Virus record (IMG/VR): IMGVR_UViG_3300023440_000013
Coordinates: 1 to 35,061 of that record
Direction: 5' to 3' (one strand)
DNA from: a virus
DNA: 35,061 nucleotides
In this document: piece after piece, positions 24,601-30,818 of the stretch
How positions within the stretch are numbered: the first letter of the stretch is position 1
Layout: each line of letters opens with the position of its first letter
Made by a program: the position numbers and the translations under genes
The notes under the pieces: model-generated
Database searches by the model: none
Seen by the model: the letters and a program-made list of their open reading frames with translations, nothing else
What the model was told of the DNA's origin: nothing

Positions 24601-26262
24601 CAAACTTATATTGATGAAAAAGTAGACAAACATATTTACCCTAAAACAAAAGATCATCTTCAGGATACGCTTGATTATATAAAAGCGCCGAACAAGGAAT
24701 ATCAAGGCATAAAATCATTTACGTTCATGTATTACATGGGGTTAAATGTTAAGTCTGCTGTTGTGAATTTAACGCAGATTCCATTCACTCTTGGGCCTTT
24801 TCTGGCCAATAAATTTGGTGACAAGAAAACATTTAATGCTATCCGAAAAGTATGGAAAACAGCATTAAAAGAAGTTATTACCGTAGATAAAGATAAGAAT
24901 GGAAATATAATTAAAAACAGCAAGTATTATCTGCATTGGGCGCAACAAGAAGGATTAACGTTTGATGCGTTTCTTGGTGAGTTGATAGGCGCTGCTACTG
25001 GTAAAAGAGCCGCACAAGTTGGACTTGCTAATAAGGCTATTGAAACGGCTACGCTATTGTTTTCAAAAGCTGAAATGTATAACAGAAGGATATCTGTTTT
25101 GGCAGCTTATGAATTAACTAAAACTAAATCATTAAAAGAAATTAACGAAATGCTCACTGATGCAGGACATGAAGCACAGAAAAATAAAGATTTAGCTTTA
25201 AAAGAATTTATCAAATTAACTGTTACAAAAACACAATTTGATTATGCCAAATTCAATCGCCCGGCATCCTTTAGGGGATGGGGTTCTGTGCCATTACAAT
25301 TCCATCAGTTTTTAATAAATTATTTACAATTCATTGCCGGTAATGGTGGTGGTGTTGGCGCTACTGTAAGATCACTTGGCGCTGTGTTCTTGTTTGCTGG
25401 ATTAATGGGACTGCCTGGGGCTGACGATCTTCGTGCAGCATTAGAATATGCGTATACAAAAGTTACTGGCAAGCATATTGATTTACAGTTGGAAGCAAGA
25501 AAAGAGCTTGTAGATTTGGCGAAAGCATTTATGAATGATACCCAGGCAAGGCAGTTTGCTGAAGCCGCCTTGTACGGAGCACCATCATTAACGCCATTCG
25601 ATATATCTGGTTCTGTAGGTATAGGCAAAATAGGCCCGGGGTTAGTAGAATTCTTTGATACGGCAAAAGAAAAAGGTGAGTTGGAAGGCTTTAATGAGTT
25701 TATTTCTGAAGCTTCAGGTTCTTCTTTTGGTATCGCTAAGAAAGCCTTAATAGGCATTGAAGAGTATAACAAATCTGGCGATTTAGAGAGATTGTTTGAG
25801 AAAACAATAATTCAAAATACTGCAATCCAGAATGTATTAAGAGCATTTAGAATGGCTATTCAAGGCGTAGACAGAAACTACGCAGGTAAGATATCAATAG
25901 CCTATGAACCGGACGTATGGGATACTATTGCTCAGGCATTATCTTTTACTCCTGGTGAGCGTAAGCGTTTATATCGTCAAAAGAATACTGAATATAGGGA
26001 GTCTGCTTTCTTAAAAATGGCGCATCAAAAACTTCTCACTCGATTAAGCGTGGCAATGGCTGTAAAAGATAAAGAGCAAATTATCGAAGCGAGAAGATTA
26101 ATATTTGAATGGAATAAAGAAGTGCCCTATAAGTGGCGGCTGAGTCATGAAAAAATTAAACGCAGCATGAAAATGAGGAGTAAATATTTTGACAACCCAT
26201 CTGGTGACAGAACTAAAGCATTACAAATACAGTTTAAAGAGAATGCTAAATATTTTATTTAA
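18619..26262 (+). CDS. Giant polyvalent internal virion (ejection) protein, 2,547 aa
   Basis: Domains in order: a Gly/Ala-rich N-terminus (residues about 20-320) with GALTESTQEVSEG; a ParB-like nuclease fold (about 588-700) with IPLDKISLS and ISGRHRFDLAKRSNEKTIPA; a small domain (about 1075-1158) with IWVVKLSDRISKDDYRD and PGFQFKDENSAKKFM, common in large polyvalent phage proteins; a helical region (about 1178-1262); a zinc metallopeptidase-like domain with HELLHH (His1482, Glu1483, His1486) and a later EEFIAY that could give the third ligand; then about 1,000 mostly helical residues with NLTQIPFTLGPFLA near 2050 and GLPGADDLRAALE near 2270. Such proteins are packaged and injected with the DNA, like T7 gp16 or N4 vRNAP by position. 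No transglycosylase or polymerase motif was found within it. A frame of this length with no break argues for strong selection. Confidence 0.8.
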   Translation: MDNKLFPDYEPPDFTDDQLKDAPVTDTLKTIAHGALKGVGPVLRGAGSLVAGGINTAGEALGFKPDLRAEDPFEASGITPYLSKSRSAKTQKALQGSQIGGDITDPSTYTFGDNPSLRGIGLQALDAASQVAPQLGLALATGGLSTPAQLGIGAGVGTLQGLGAGAEQQEQSFDQLSHDDLYKTYGAYRDLIDKGESPSNAKDKVRKLVSTGGAIGMGAVTGATQGLENVLVGALSRGKLKIPTNGPLTKSLVSGGAGALTESTQEVSEGVGARLGSNIAAQGNQSLTEGSFADAALGALGGGPIGAAIGAIQPDNSQGFEKPSYKIIPDADKIVKNRTKKGENLKDFIDSQYQDSGYKPEGYDKQARLPAPEDKTKLPSLAKDEIITFSDGSQARKSDLVNYYKSKGYSDDVINKHIESFIKKAKPKKESLPEYDPFKRETYPELINKEKFRQGLGYKDIRNTQRDKEIDQAFADNRDKEKEIDAAYQQLNEIKRKDFIRSADDFLKTKKGQKTLHKLKKKNLPLETTFGELKNTTLAPLLRKALKGKKLSTNNEQQKETKTNQAPKNETPIKEGKTDSFVSTKGTVEIPLDKISLSKDVPQFKSDANKYGLVEPLTGKFERTGVAPVQVWRRKNGDLELISGRHRFDLAKRSNEKTIPAQIHDEADGFTAKHAAVLDSELNIRDGQGKVKDYVNYFKSTGINRKEAKRRGLVGRALGKIAFDISENGTDTTHAAHRNDIIDDKTAQVISNTAPKNEAVQAAGLKFAQNGDNPELIANKMKVLSQVKTTQSTGDLFGFDDSAIQEAEQMANIVIKKQNELKRARENAKVGIKANSVQDGKLYTVNIKDKKQLRKYIDNLNKEIKDWSNWQTNPNIIKQIKNELSQDSGIKSEIPQVVSKPSEEGKGLLKENQLADNKISGTNKVSENEISDSFKKEVINESPKVVSSAKEKEVKSKAYKWFVDWSESNPNRTVETNSFNTLREAKEFAKGKYGYISRMGDDDSIKIHSFFGGYKPSANDEQKLKSLDPNYKYENVKQFQDDNVGSSAEVKARSGNKPLDKDNMTPLERHIKQHARLIDGEVTIMELHKTRHTKKDIPIWVVKLSDRISKDDYRDLNSKAKALGGYYSRYAKDGAIPGFQFKDENSAKKFMQLKEQSVSNIDKIEEKTGNTQRKSIERLRNMADRLHNKAEASLNRERKTNTAKRARKAASAGDAARSDIAFAETIRNLADGIETGKTKFLQNIKTKTQIEELISLLNRAKYKGDSIVTKDMSYSESESVRNKPATKDDIQYAEYPEVRLHKEDVKKLVFALENMAGMKFIAKRLSKLMPVGDMVTLNTDDAVKIRAKLGEDAPWQIEDAIKSIQRLKKIGINNSAELRAALRELIDFKEKKQEESPNKPIDTKKSIAKPPATGSTVKDVLSWLPKKVRKNIKIVQSINDLPGHLKSNALSGVEGLYDPVTNKSYIVADMITKDNALSVVAHELLHHRLANNKSLRQTVSNIEDVFNKIKSGEYKGRYKEVYEKAMERVKEAKTTPEDELEEFIAYSVTVFNENPKSLPAKLYKAIQKLIAAIKTALMRMGIQINKLTPADYSSLALQAVKQTKQNNILINAAFDQDYADSDNLLASYAGKKDQTADQSVKFSKTFTERVTSAFTKTKLAEGIEEENKEKYGVFNNALGKIGDAATKYLTTLDNLARNNPVARPFLDMAKSMQMKKDKLLSKTNDAVIAYNSIGKHGIKHIVSSVFDPEGDKSEQQRKVDEALLNGTLNNEVYNNTQLRKFGLDDKSIEVYKVIRQYMDDMTEEYKDALLERMRIKRNDGKLKLIKPSGKKDKDAAKLAIGYKLLNDFKELKGFFPIMRFGEHTITAKNDEGKIIYFAAEESKKKAIQHANKIKPEYDNVTIGFLSKNKRDDLVFDPRMLNMLGKYQDEIPGFSDIFDKVEQDILKDFSNSEFKKHFIHRKGTAGFSKDIVRTLANYGWSSSNYISKMLFVPKLQTYIDEKVDKHIYPKTKDHLQDTLDYIKAPNKEYQGIKSFTFMYYMGLNVKSAVVNLTQIPFTLGPFLANKFGDKKTFNAIRKVWKTALKEVITVDKDKNGNIIKNSKYYLHWAQQEGLTFDAFLGELIGAATGKRAAQVGLANKAIETATLLFSKAEMYNRRISVLAAYELTKTKSLKEINEMLTDAGHEAQKNKDLALKEFIKLTVTKTQFDYAKFNRPASFRGWGSVPLQFHQFLINYLQFIAGNGGGVGATVRSLGAVFLFAGLMGLPGADDLRAALEYAYTKVTGKHIDLQLEARKELVDLAKAFMNDTQARQFAEAALYGAPSLTPFDISGSVGIGKIGPGLVEFFDTAKEKGELEGFNEFISEASGSSFGIAKKALIGIEEYNKSGDLERLFEKTIIQNTAIQNVLRAFRMAIQGVDRNYAGKISIAYEPDVWDTIAQALSFTPGERKRLYRQKNTEYRESAFLKMAHQKLLTRLSVAMAVKDKEQIIEARRLIFEWNKEVPYKWRLSHEKIKRSMKMRSKYFDNPSGDRTKALQIQFKENAKYFI

Positions 26263-26477
26263 TGATTTGATAACACGTTGTCATTAATTGATATTTTATA
26301 TCCGATAAATACATTTTATTAATTGTGTGCCAAGACTTCCATCGTTATTAAGATTGTCGGGTTACATTCATATTTGCACGCCATGTTTTATATCATCTTC
26401 CACTTTTAATGTTATTTCTTTAATACACACCTACAGGGTAATTATGGCTTTCTTCATATCTGTAGGCGTGTAAATAA
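26263..26477. other. Convergent intergenic region with hairpin
   Basis: The late plus operon and early minus operon end here. The clearest structure is ACACACCTACAG (26425-26436) with CTGTAGGCGTGT (26460-26471) around a 23-nt loop; the one mismatch on the plus strand becomes a G-U pair in the minus-strand RNA. There is no T-run, so it is not a typical terminator. A near-palindrome TGATAACACGTTGTCA lies just after the late stop. No gene is seen. Confidence 0.45.
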
Positions 26478-26834
26478 TCATAAATACGGCTTTAAATTTG
26501 GTTTAGTGTAATTAACCCCTTTTGTGTATTTCCCGTTTTCATCTTTGTCAAGTTTTCCTGTTTCAGGGTTTATTTTTGATTTGTTTGAACGCTCCACTTC
26601 TTTTATCGCGTTCTCCACATCGGCACCCATACTATAAGCATAACCTAATGCAACCCACGCAAGGTCAATAACCGCATCTAATTGATCTTCATTTGTTATT
26701 GAATCATATAATTCATCTATTTCTTCTTCTATTAATTCTTTATATAAATCCATTTGTTTTTCATTATAAACATCAACTGTTTGATCGGCTGCGATCATTA
26801 ATTTTTTAACTGTCTTTATCATTTTTTCAACCAT
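26478..26834 (-). CDS. MazG-like nucleotide pyrophosphohydrolase
   Basis: A 118-residue all-helical protein. It has the MazG-type acidic pattern: EEEIDELYDSI (EExxE, residues about 36-46), then DQLDAVIDLAWVALGYAYSMG (ExxD-like, D-x-x-D). The tail NKSKINPETGKLDKDENGKYTKGVNYTKPNL is typical of phage MazG/HisE-like proteins. It likely hydrolyses nucleoside triphosphates to monophosphates, altering nucleotide or alarmone pools. It is the last gene of the minus operon, following the transglycosylase by six bases. A second ATG at 26822 is also possible; neither has a clear ribosome site. Confidence 0.7.
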   Translation of the reverse strand: MVEKMIKTVKKLMIAADQTVDVYNEKQMDLYKELIEEEIDELYDSITNEDQLDAVIDLAWVALGYAYSMGADVENAIKEVERSNKSKINPETGKLDKDENGKYTKGVNYTKPNLKPYL

Positions 26835-26840
26835 ATAAAA

Positions 26841-27332
26841 TCAAAACAATTCTTCAAAATAGTATTTAAAAATTTTATCAACATAGTTTATTGTCTCTTT
26901 TGCGTTATCGCCTGTTACGTTTGGCAACTTTTCGATTATGTTGCAATATAAATTAGAGCCGCCGCTAAGTTTTTGCGCTTTGATTAAATTTCCAAACCCT
27001 GCATTATAACTTGAAAGAGTAAGCGCATATCGGTCATATTTTGGTCTTGGTGCTGTCCATTTGTTATATAGTTTACTCATATAATAACAACAGGCTGGAA
27101 TGGCGTAATCTGGGTCAAATGCGCTGGCATTGTCTGGAAACCCCATCTGTTTAATGATATCACTCCATGTTCCTGGCATGAATTGTGCAATGCCTTTAGC
27201 TCCAACAGGTGACATTGCATTTGGATTTAACAAAGATTCTTGCCATAATTGGGCTTTAATAATTAACCAATGTGATTCTGGGAAAAATTTTTCTGTGCTG
27301 CTTTGTATTAATTCGTCGTATTTATCTTTCAT
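26841..27332 (-). CDS. Lytic transglycosylase (SLT type), likely endolysin
   Basis: A 163-residue SLT/lysozyme-like protein. The catalytic Glu is in LWQESLLNPNAMSPVGAKG (residues about 30-48), followed by IAQFMPGTW, and later TLSSYNAGFGNLIKA. These three blocks are diagnostic of family 1 lytic transglycosylases, which cleave peptidoglycan. There is no signal peptide, so release would need a holin or the virion. It is a free gene, not part of the giant virion protein. The ATG overlaps the end of the RNA ligase remnant. Its place on the early strand, away from the TM protein at 5833, is unusual for an endolysin. It could also be packaged in the virion. Confidence 0.82.
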   Translation of the reverse strand: MKDKYDELIQSSTEKFFPESHWLIIKAQLWQESLLNPNAMSPVGAKGIAQFMPGTWSDIIKQMGFPDNASAFDPDYAIPACCYYMSKLYNKWTAPRPKYDRYALTLSSYNAGFGNLIKAQKLSGGSNLYCNIIEKLPNVTGDNAKETINYVDKIFKYYFEELF

Positions 27333-27657
27333 AGTCTTTGCACTTTAGTTTAGTAATAATTCTTTAGCCATTTCTTGTTTTCAATTCTATTGTTGGTCTT
27401 GCCACAATCCCTTCGGCGAGAAAACAACCAAATCTTGATCTAATGTCTCCGCATTTCACCATCATTTCTTGTACATCAAATTTACATTTCAAGCGTAATG
27501 ATAATTCTTCTGGGATTCGTGATTTATTTGTTCTACCTGCAAATGATATTTTTTCTCCATCAAAAATAATTCTTATATTTGTTCCATCAATTTTTTCTGT
27601 AAATTCCCATTCATTATCTTGTAAATATTCAAATTCTGGCAATGAATATTCATCCAA
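27322..27657 (-). pseudogene. RNA ligase remnant (T4 Rnl2/DRB0094 type)
   Basis: The nucleotidyltransferase motif I is present as FTEKIDGTNIRII, including the AMP-accepting Lys, followed by SFAGRTNKSRIP. The EGIVARPTIEL motif of the C-terminal part follows almost at once, so about 100 residues of the normal middle are missing. An in-frame TAA (27364-27366) then breaks TRNG from RIITKLKCKDYER, whose KLK is motif V; the frame continues to 27322. The frame has no ATG, only a TTG, and a stop sits four codons upstream. Internal deletion plus nonsense codon point to a decayed gene. Confidence 0.75.
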
Positions 27658-27702
27658 TAATGTTTTTTATTTTCGGGTCTCTTTTAAATAAAGTTTGTAT
27701 TT

Positions 27703-27716
27703 TATGATATATCATA
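27703..27716. promoter_or_regulatory. Perfect 14-bp palindrome
   Basis: TATGATATATCATA is a perfect palindrome in the 69-base gap upstream of the RNA ligase remnant. It may be a repressor site or part of an AT-rich promoter. No spaced -35 was confirmed. Confidence 0.35.
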
Positions 27717-27726
27717 TTTAACCTAT

Positions 27727-28041
27727 TTATTGTTCATTATAAGTTTCCAAATCTTTTTTAATATCTATTAAAATATCCCTAATATCGTCTGCTAATATAT
27801 TGGATAAATAACCCAAAACTTGTAGTTTGACTGGAAGATTCTTAACTACATCTTTTTGATCACCTGCCCATATGTAAGTATTGTTTGTACATATGACGTT
27901 CTCACATAATCTTTCCATTGATTCTTTAATCAACGCAATGCCTGGGTTATTTAATAGTCCATTTATTTCTTTTATATTTAATCCTATTCCTTCTCTAATG
28001 TATGTTTGTTTTAATAATTCGACAATTTTTTCATCTAACAT
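27727..28041 (-). CDS. Hypothetical early protein (104 aa)
   Basis: The protein reads MLDEKIVELLKQTYIREGIGLNIKEINGLL at the start and KLQVLGYLSNILADDIRDIL near the end. It is helical and slightly acidic, with no known motif. It lies 38 bases after the previous gene in the minus operon. Only a weak purine run precedes the ATG. Function not recognised. Confidence 0.6.
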   Translation of the reverse strand: MLDEKIVELLKQTYIREGIGLNIKEINGLLNNPGIALIKESMERLCENVICTNNTYIWAGDQKDVVKNLPVKLQVLGYLSNILADDIRDILIDIKKDLETYNEQ

Positions 28042-28079
28042 CTTTTAATGTACGCGCTTATATTATTTCATAAATAAAC

Positions 28080-28268
28080 TCATTCATCACTATCTATTGA
28101 ATTAATAATCCTACGATCAATCGTAAATGATTTTATTTCTTTACTTAATGTTTGTTGCCCATAGGTTAAAGCCTCAATAAAATTATCTTTAACTGTTTTA
28201 TGATTCTTTATTTTGTTGCCATATTTATCATAAAAATCGACAACATATTGTCCGGTTATTACTTTCAT
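28080..28268 (-). CDS. Small hypothetical protein after SSB (62 aa)
   Basis: The ATG at 28268 overlaps the SSB stop as TGATG, which implies coupled translation; a TTG three bases earlier is less likely. The protein reads MKVITGQYVVDFYDKYGNKI and ends DRRIINSIDSDE. It may be an SSB-linked replication accessory by position only. Confidence 0.6.
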   Translation of the reverse strand: MKVITGQYVVDFYDKYGNKIKNHKTVKDNFIEALTYGQQTLSKEIKSFTIDRRIINSIDSDE

Positions 28269-28666
28269 CAAAAAGGGAGTTCATCAATCTCTTGATTTGT
28301 TGGCTGATAATTTTGTTGTTTATGATTTTGGGTGTCTTGCTGTCTATCTCCGATCATGGTCATTTGTTCTACAATAATTTCAGTTATTTGGTGATTATTT
28401 CCTTCTTTGTCCTTCCATTTGTTCGTTTTTATACGACCTTCAACAAATATTTTGGAACCTTTTTTTAAAAATTGACTGGAAATTTCTGCCAATTTTCCAT
28501 AAAAAATAATTCTATGCCATTCAGTTTCTTTTTGCTGATTCCCCTGTTTATCTTTCCATATTCGCGTAGTTGCCAGACTGGCGTTTGTTGCCATCCAACC
28601 ATTCGGTAAATTACGGGTTTCTGGGTCTTGACCGATGTTACCTAACAAAATTACTTTATTTATCAT
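28268..28666 (-). CDS. ssb: Single-stranded DNA-binding protein
   Basis: A 132-residue SSB. The N-terminal OB fold is complete: MINKVILLGNIGQDPETRNLPNGWMATNASLATTR, then TEWHRIIFYGKLAEIS, then KKGSKIFVEGRIKTNKWKDKEG. A Gln/Asn-rich linker and the conserved acidic tail IDELPF follow, the tip that recruits host or phage replication partners. It acts on single-stranded DNA in replication and recombination. AGGATAAAG precedes the ATG. It lies downstream of the Erf recombinase gene, a common pairing in phage recombination modules. Confidence 0.93.
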   Translation of the reverse strand: MINKVILLGNIGQDPETRNLPNGWMATNASLATTRIWKDKQGNQQKETEWHRIIFYGKLAEISSQFLKKGSKIFVEGRIKTNKWKDKEGNNHQITEIIVEQMTMIGDRQQDTQNHKQQNYQPTNQEIDELPF

Positions 28667-28745
28667 TCTTTATCCTGTTTCTTTAATAACACACACATTA
28701 TAAGTTTGGGCTATTAATACATCAATAGCCCAAATATAAAACTAA

Positions 28746-29390
28746 TTATACATGCTTAGAATGTTCATTTGATGCTTGTTTAATAGCTTCACGTTCTCTT
28801 GTTGAAAATGGAGCGTTTCTATATTTTGATGGTGCAACCCACAAATCAAAACGATCTCTTTCTGGAATCTCAATCCAATATTCATACACAGACGATAAGT
28901 CATTGTCTGCTATAGCCTGCTGGATTGCCTCAATACTGTTCTTATTGCGATTTACTGCTGATAAAATTAATTGTTCTTTTTGTTCTTTTTCATCTTGAGT
29001 ATTTTCAACTGCTGCCTGCCCATCATCATCAACCGACGGAACCCCTGCAAGGGCTTGTAGACCATACCGTTTTGCATAAGTTATGGCAGAACCGTAGGCT
29101 TGAGGATCATTTTTAACGGGCGGAAGCTCTGTAACAGATTCAACCCATTGTCCTGATGCGTGCATGATACGTGTTGTTACGCTAATTTTTCCATTTTTGA
29201 ACTCAGCAGCTTGTACGAAACATAATCCATTGTTTTTAAATGGCTTATTTATTGCCTCAACAACAGAGGCAAAGTCTGAATATTTGCTTCTAAAAAATGG
29301 GTTTTTGCTGCCTTTAGTTGCCCCAGCCATTTCACCTTGAGCAGATGATAAGGCTTTCGCTATTTCATTTATGTTTTCTGATGTATTCAT
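28746..29390 (-). CDS. erf: Erf-family single-strand annealing protein
   Basis: A 214-residue protein. The N-terminal part has the Erf signature: AGATKGSKNPFFRSKYSDFASVVEAINKPFKNNGLCFVQ, then TTRIMHASGQWVES, then PQAYGSAITYAKRYGLQALAGV. These form the ring-forming annealing core. Residues about 125-214 are a variable, charged C-terminal domain. It anneals complementary strands in recombination, repair and genome circularisation. AGGTGA precedes the ATG. It pairs with the SSB gene 79 bases downstream. No partner exonuclease was recognised in the window. Confidence 0.88.
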   Translation of the reverse strand: MNTSENINEIAKALSSAQGEMAGATKGSKNPFFRSKYSDFASVVEAINKPFKNNGLCFVQAAEFKNGKISVTTRIMHASGQWVESVTELPPVKNDPQAYGSAITYAKRYGLQALAGVPSVDDDGQAAVENTQDEKEQKEQLILSAVNRNKNSIEAIQQAIADNDLSSVYEYWIEIPERDRFDLWVAPSKYRNAPFSTREREAIKQASNEHSKHV

Positions 29391-29403
29391 TATTATTCAC
29401 CTA

Positions 29404-29538
29404 TTAAAAAAAATAATCCATTTTTTGTTCGTACTCATACTGCCAGCTATATCCATCTAAATAAGATTGAAACTTAAAAATTGGTCTCATTCCTATTTTA
29501 CAATGCCATTTACCCAAACAATAAAATATCTTCTTCAT
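29404..29538 (-). CDS. Small hypothetical protein (44 aa)
   Basis: The frame MKKIFYCLGKWHCKIGMRPI to the Trp/Tyr-rich SWQYEYEQKMDYFF has a good ribosome site (GAGGTG, eight bases upstream) and overlaps the upstream gene by 29 bases. Two Cys and one His in CLGKWHC could bind metal, but this is speculative. It is below the usual length cut-off. Confidence 0.5.
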   Translation of the reverse strand: MKKIFYCLGKWHCKIGMRPIFKFQSYLDGYSWQYEYEQKMDYFF

Positions 29539-29794
29539 GATGTTCACCTCTCTTTAAACATTCTTTTATTACATAATCCTCTAATTTCCCAGGATAATCA
29601 TCAATTTCAATTCCATTTTCAAACACTTTAAAATTTAAAAGTTCAACGTATCCATAATAATCCCAGTCAGATTCACAATCCCATGCACTTCCATCAAATG
29701 GGTCAACAACTTTGAAATCATAAACAATAACTTCTAAGTCTCTTCCCGTGTTTTCGTCAAAAAATGATAATGCGCCTATTTCTGATCTACACAT
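29510..29794 (-). CDS. Acidic hypothetical early protein (94 aa)
   Basis: The protein is strongly acidic and aromatic (DPFDGSAWDCESDWDYYGYVE). AGGAGG six bases upstream of the ATG is a near-perfect ribosome site, so high expression is likely. It is the first gene leftward from the divergent promoter opposite the Cro-like gene. Acidic early proteins of this size are often DNA mimics or host-takeover factors, but no family is recognised. Confidence 0.6.
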   Translation of the reverse strand: MCRSEIGALSFFDENTGRDLEVIVYDFKVVDPFDGSAWDCESDWDYYGYVELLNFKVFENGIEIDDYPGKLEDYVIKECLKRGEHHEEDILLFG

Positions 29795-29883
29795 AAATGC
29801 CTCCTATTGACTAATAGTTTAGCACAGCTATTTAAATAAAGCAACGCTATTGACACGATATAAATTCATGCTAAAATAATGCC
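29795..29883. promoter_or_regulatory. Divergent promoter/operator region
   Basis: Rightward promoter: TTGACA (29850-29855), 16-bp spacer, TAAAAT (29872-29877). The Cro-like ATG at 29884 is only six bases after the -10 box, so the transcript is likely leaderless. Leftward promoter: TTGCTT, 17-bp spacer, TAAACT on the minus strand, serving the 29794 gene. A perfect palindrome TATTTAAATA (29829-29838) inside the leftward promoter is a candidate operator. Confidence 0.65.
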
Positions 29884-30072
29884 ATGATTGAAAAATATTT
29901 AAAACACTACGAAACAAAAACAGATTTCTGCAAACATGCTGGAATCTCAAAATCCTATCTATACCAGATAGAAAAAGGGTTAAGACCAATACCGCCAAGA
30001 GTTGTGAATTTCCTGGCAAAGGAATTTGATGCAAATCGCCATGAGCTAAGACCAGATATTTATGATATCTGA
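29884..30072 (+). CDS. Cro/CI-like HTH repressor
   Basis: A 62-residue protein that is almost only a helix-turn-helix: KTDFCKHAGISKSYLYQIEKGLRPIPPRVVNFLAKEF. The AGISKSYLYQIEKGxRP segment is the classical recognition helix region of Cro/YdaS-type regulators. It is the only plus-strand gene inside the minus-strand early block, so it is well placed to control divergent transcription. The sequence just before the ATG has no ribosome site and the -10 box is six bases upstream, suggesting a leaderless mRNA. The short length is normal for Cro. Whether lysogeny exists is unknown; no integrase is visible. Confidence 0.8.
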   Translation: MIEKYLKHYETKTDFCKHAGISKSYLYQIEKGLRPIPPRVVNFLAKEFDANRHELRPDIYDI

Positions 30073-30109
30073 ACGGCAGTGATAAGCCAGTGTTGTTGAC
30101 CCTATCAAG

Positions 30110-30149
30110 ATTTTGCCTTTTTGACAAAATAATTTTTAAACCTGTCAAA
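30110..30149. other. Inverted repeats after the Cro-like gene
   Basis: ATTTTG (30110-30115) pairs with CAAAAT (30125-30130) followed by AATTTTT, a possible weak terminator. It overlaps a second inverted repeat, TTTGACA (30120-30126) with TGTCAAA (30143-30149), which could be an operator. Both lie between convergent genes. Confidence 0.4.
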
Positions 30150-30170
30150 TTTGCCTGATAATAATATGTT

Positions 30171-30656
30171 CTACTGCCCTCTGAAAATTACCACCGCACT
30201 TGGAAAAGGTGCGCTGTTTTTAGCACCTCCAAATTTTAATCGACCTTTGATAAATCTTATTTCCCCCTTCATAGCGTACTTGTGCCACCAACGAGTATCA
30301 GTGCGAGAAGGAACCAAACAAACTACAGTGGCCCCATTGAGGCTGGAGTTATATGCTTTCTCCATCCACTTACCTATCTCTCTGCCATACGGAGGGTTCA
30401 TCCAACAAACACCTTCCCAGTCTTGTTTAAGACCATCCTGTTCGGGGGTGTAGTATTTCTTGCACTTAGCATTAGAGGGTAGAGCGCAAACATCCACCTC
30501 AAAGCCAAATTCATCATTCAACGCTGCGTAAAAATCTTGTGGAGTAGCGTATAAGTCCGTCTTGCTGCTAAAGTGTACGGCAGTAGAACAATCCGCTGCA
30601 CTTAACTTGCGAGGGCTGGCGGTTTTTGAAGTTTTGTTGCTGTTTATCTCATTCAT
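30171..30656 (-). CDS. Phage DNA N6-adenine methyltransferase (Dam-like)
   Basis: A 161-residue protein of the phage N6-adenine methyltransferase family. Visible are TPQDFYAALNDEFGFEVDVCALP (the TPxxxFxxLxxEFxFxxDxCA start), the catalytic NPPYGREI at about residue 88-95 (D/N-PPY class), and VVCLVPSRTDTRWWH, ending SAVVIFRGQ. It transfers a methyl group from S-adenosylmethionine to adenine and can protect phage DNA from host restriction. The length is typical. The ribosome site is weak. It lies downstream of the PP-loop gene, in a stretch that seems less AT-rich than its neighbours, a hint of separate acquisition. Confidence 0.88.
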   Translation of the reverse strand: MNEINSNKTSKTASPRKLSAADCSTAVHFSSKTDLYATPQDFYAALNDEFGFEVDVCALPSNAKCKKYYTPEQDGLKQDWEGVCWMNPPYGREIGKWMEKAYNSSLNGATVVCLVPSRTDTRWWHKYAMKGEIRFIKGRLKFGGAKNSAPFPSAVVIFRGQ

Positions 30657-30719
30657 CGTTTATCGGTCATCCTGTGGTTTTAAGCCCGCAAGCAAGTGAG
30701 CTTTAGCGTTATGCCGCTC

Positions 30720-30818
30720 TCAGCTTAGGCGTTGAGCGGCAAGTTCTGAAACGAATCGCTCTAATAGCAGCCGCTGTGTGCGCATGTAATCAAGTTCCAC
30801 AAATACCATCGCACTCAT
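30720..30818 (-). CDS. Possible small overlapping protein (32 aa)
   Basis: The frame MSAMVFVELDYMRTQRLLLE to SELAAQRLS begins inside the end of the PP-loop gene, in another frame, and fills most of the gap before the methyltransferase. It is amphipathic helical. It has an ATG at 30818 and another at 30809. No clear ribosome site. Small phage proteins often overlap in this way, but evidence is thin. Confidence 0.35.
   Translation of the reverse strand: MSAMVFVELDYMRTQRLLLERFVSELAAQRLS

Noticed and set aside
18881-25772. Long antisense frames (for example 19179-19469, 21030-21467, 25320-25772 minus)
   Set aside because: They lie opposite the continuous 2,547-codon gene, have low-complexity Ser/Leu/Phe-rich translations typical of antisense shadows, and lack ribosome sites.
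29828-30148. 106-residue minus-strand frame opposite the Cro-like gene
   Set aside because: Shadow of the HTH gene, with no recognisable motif; the HTH pattern on the plus strand is clear.
30151-30482. Plus-strand frames at 30151-30453 and 30282-30482
   Set aside because: Both are opposite the methyltransferase, whose NPPY motif fixes the coding strand.
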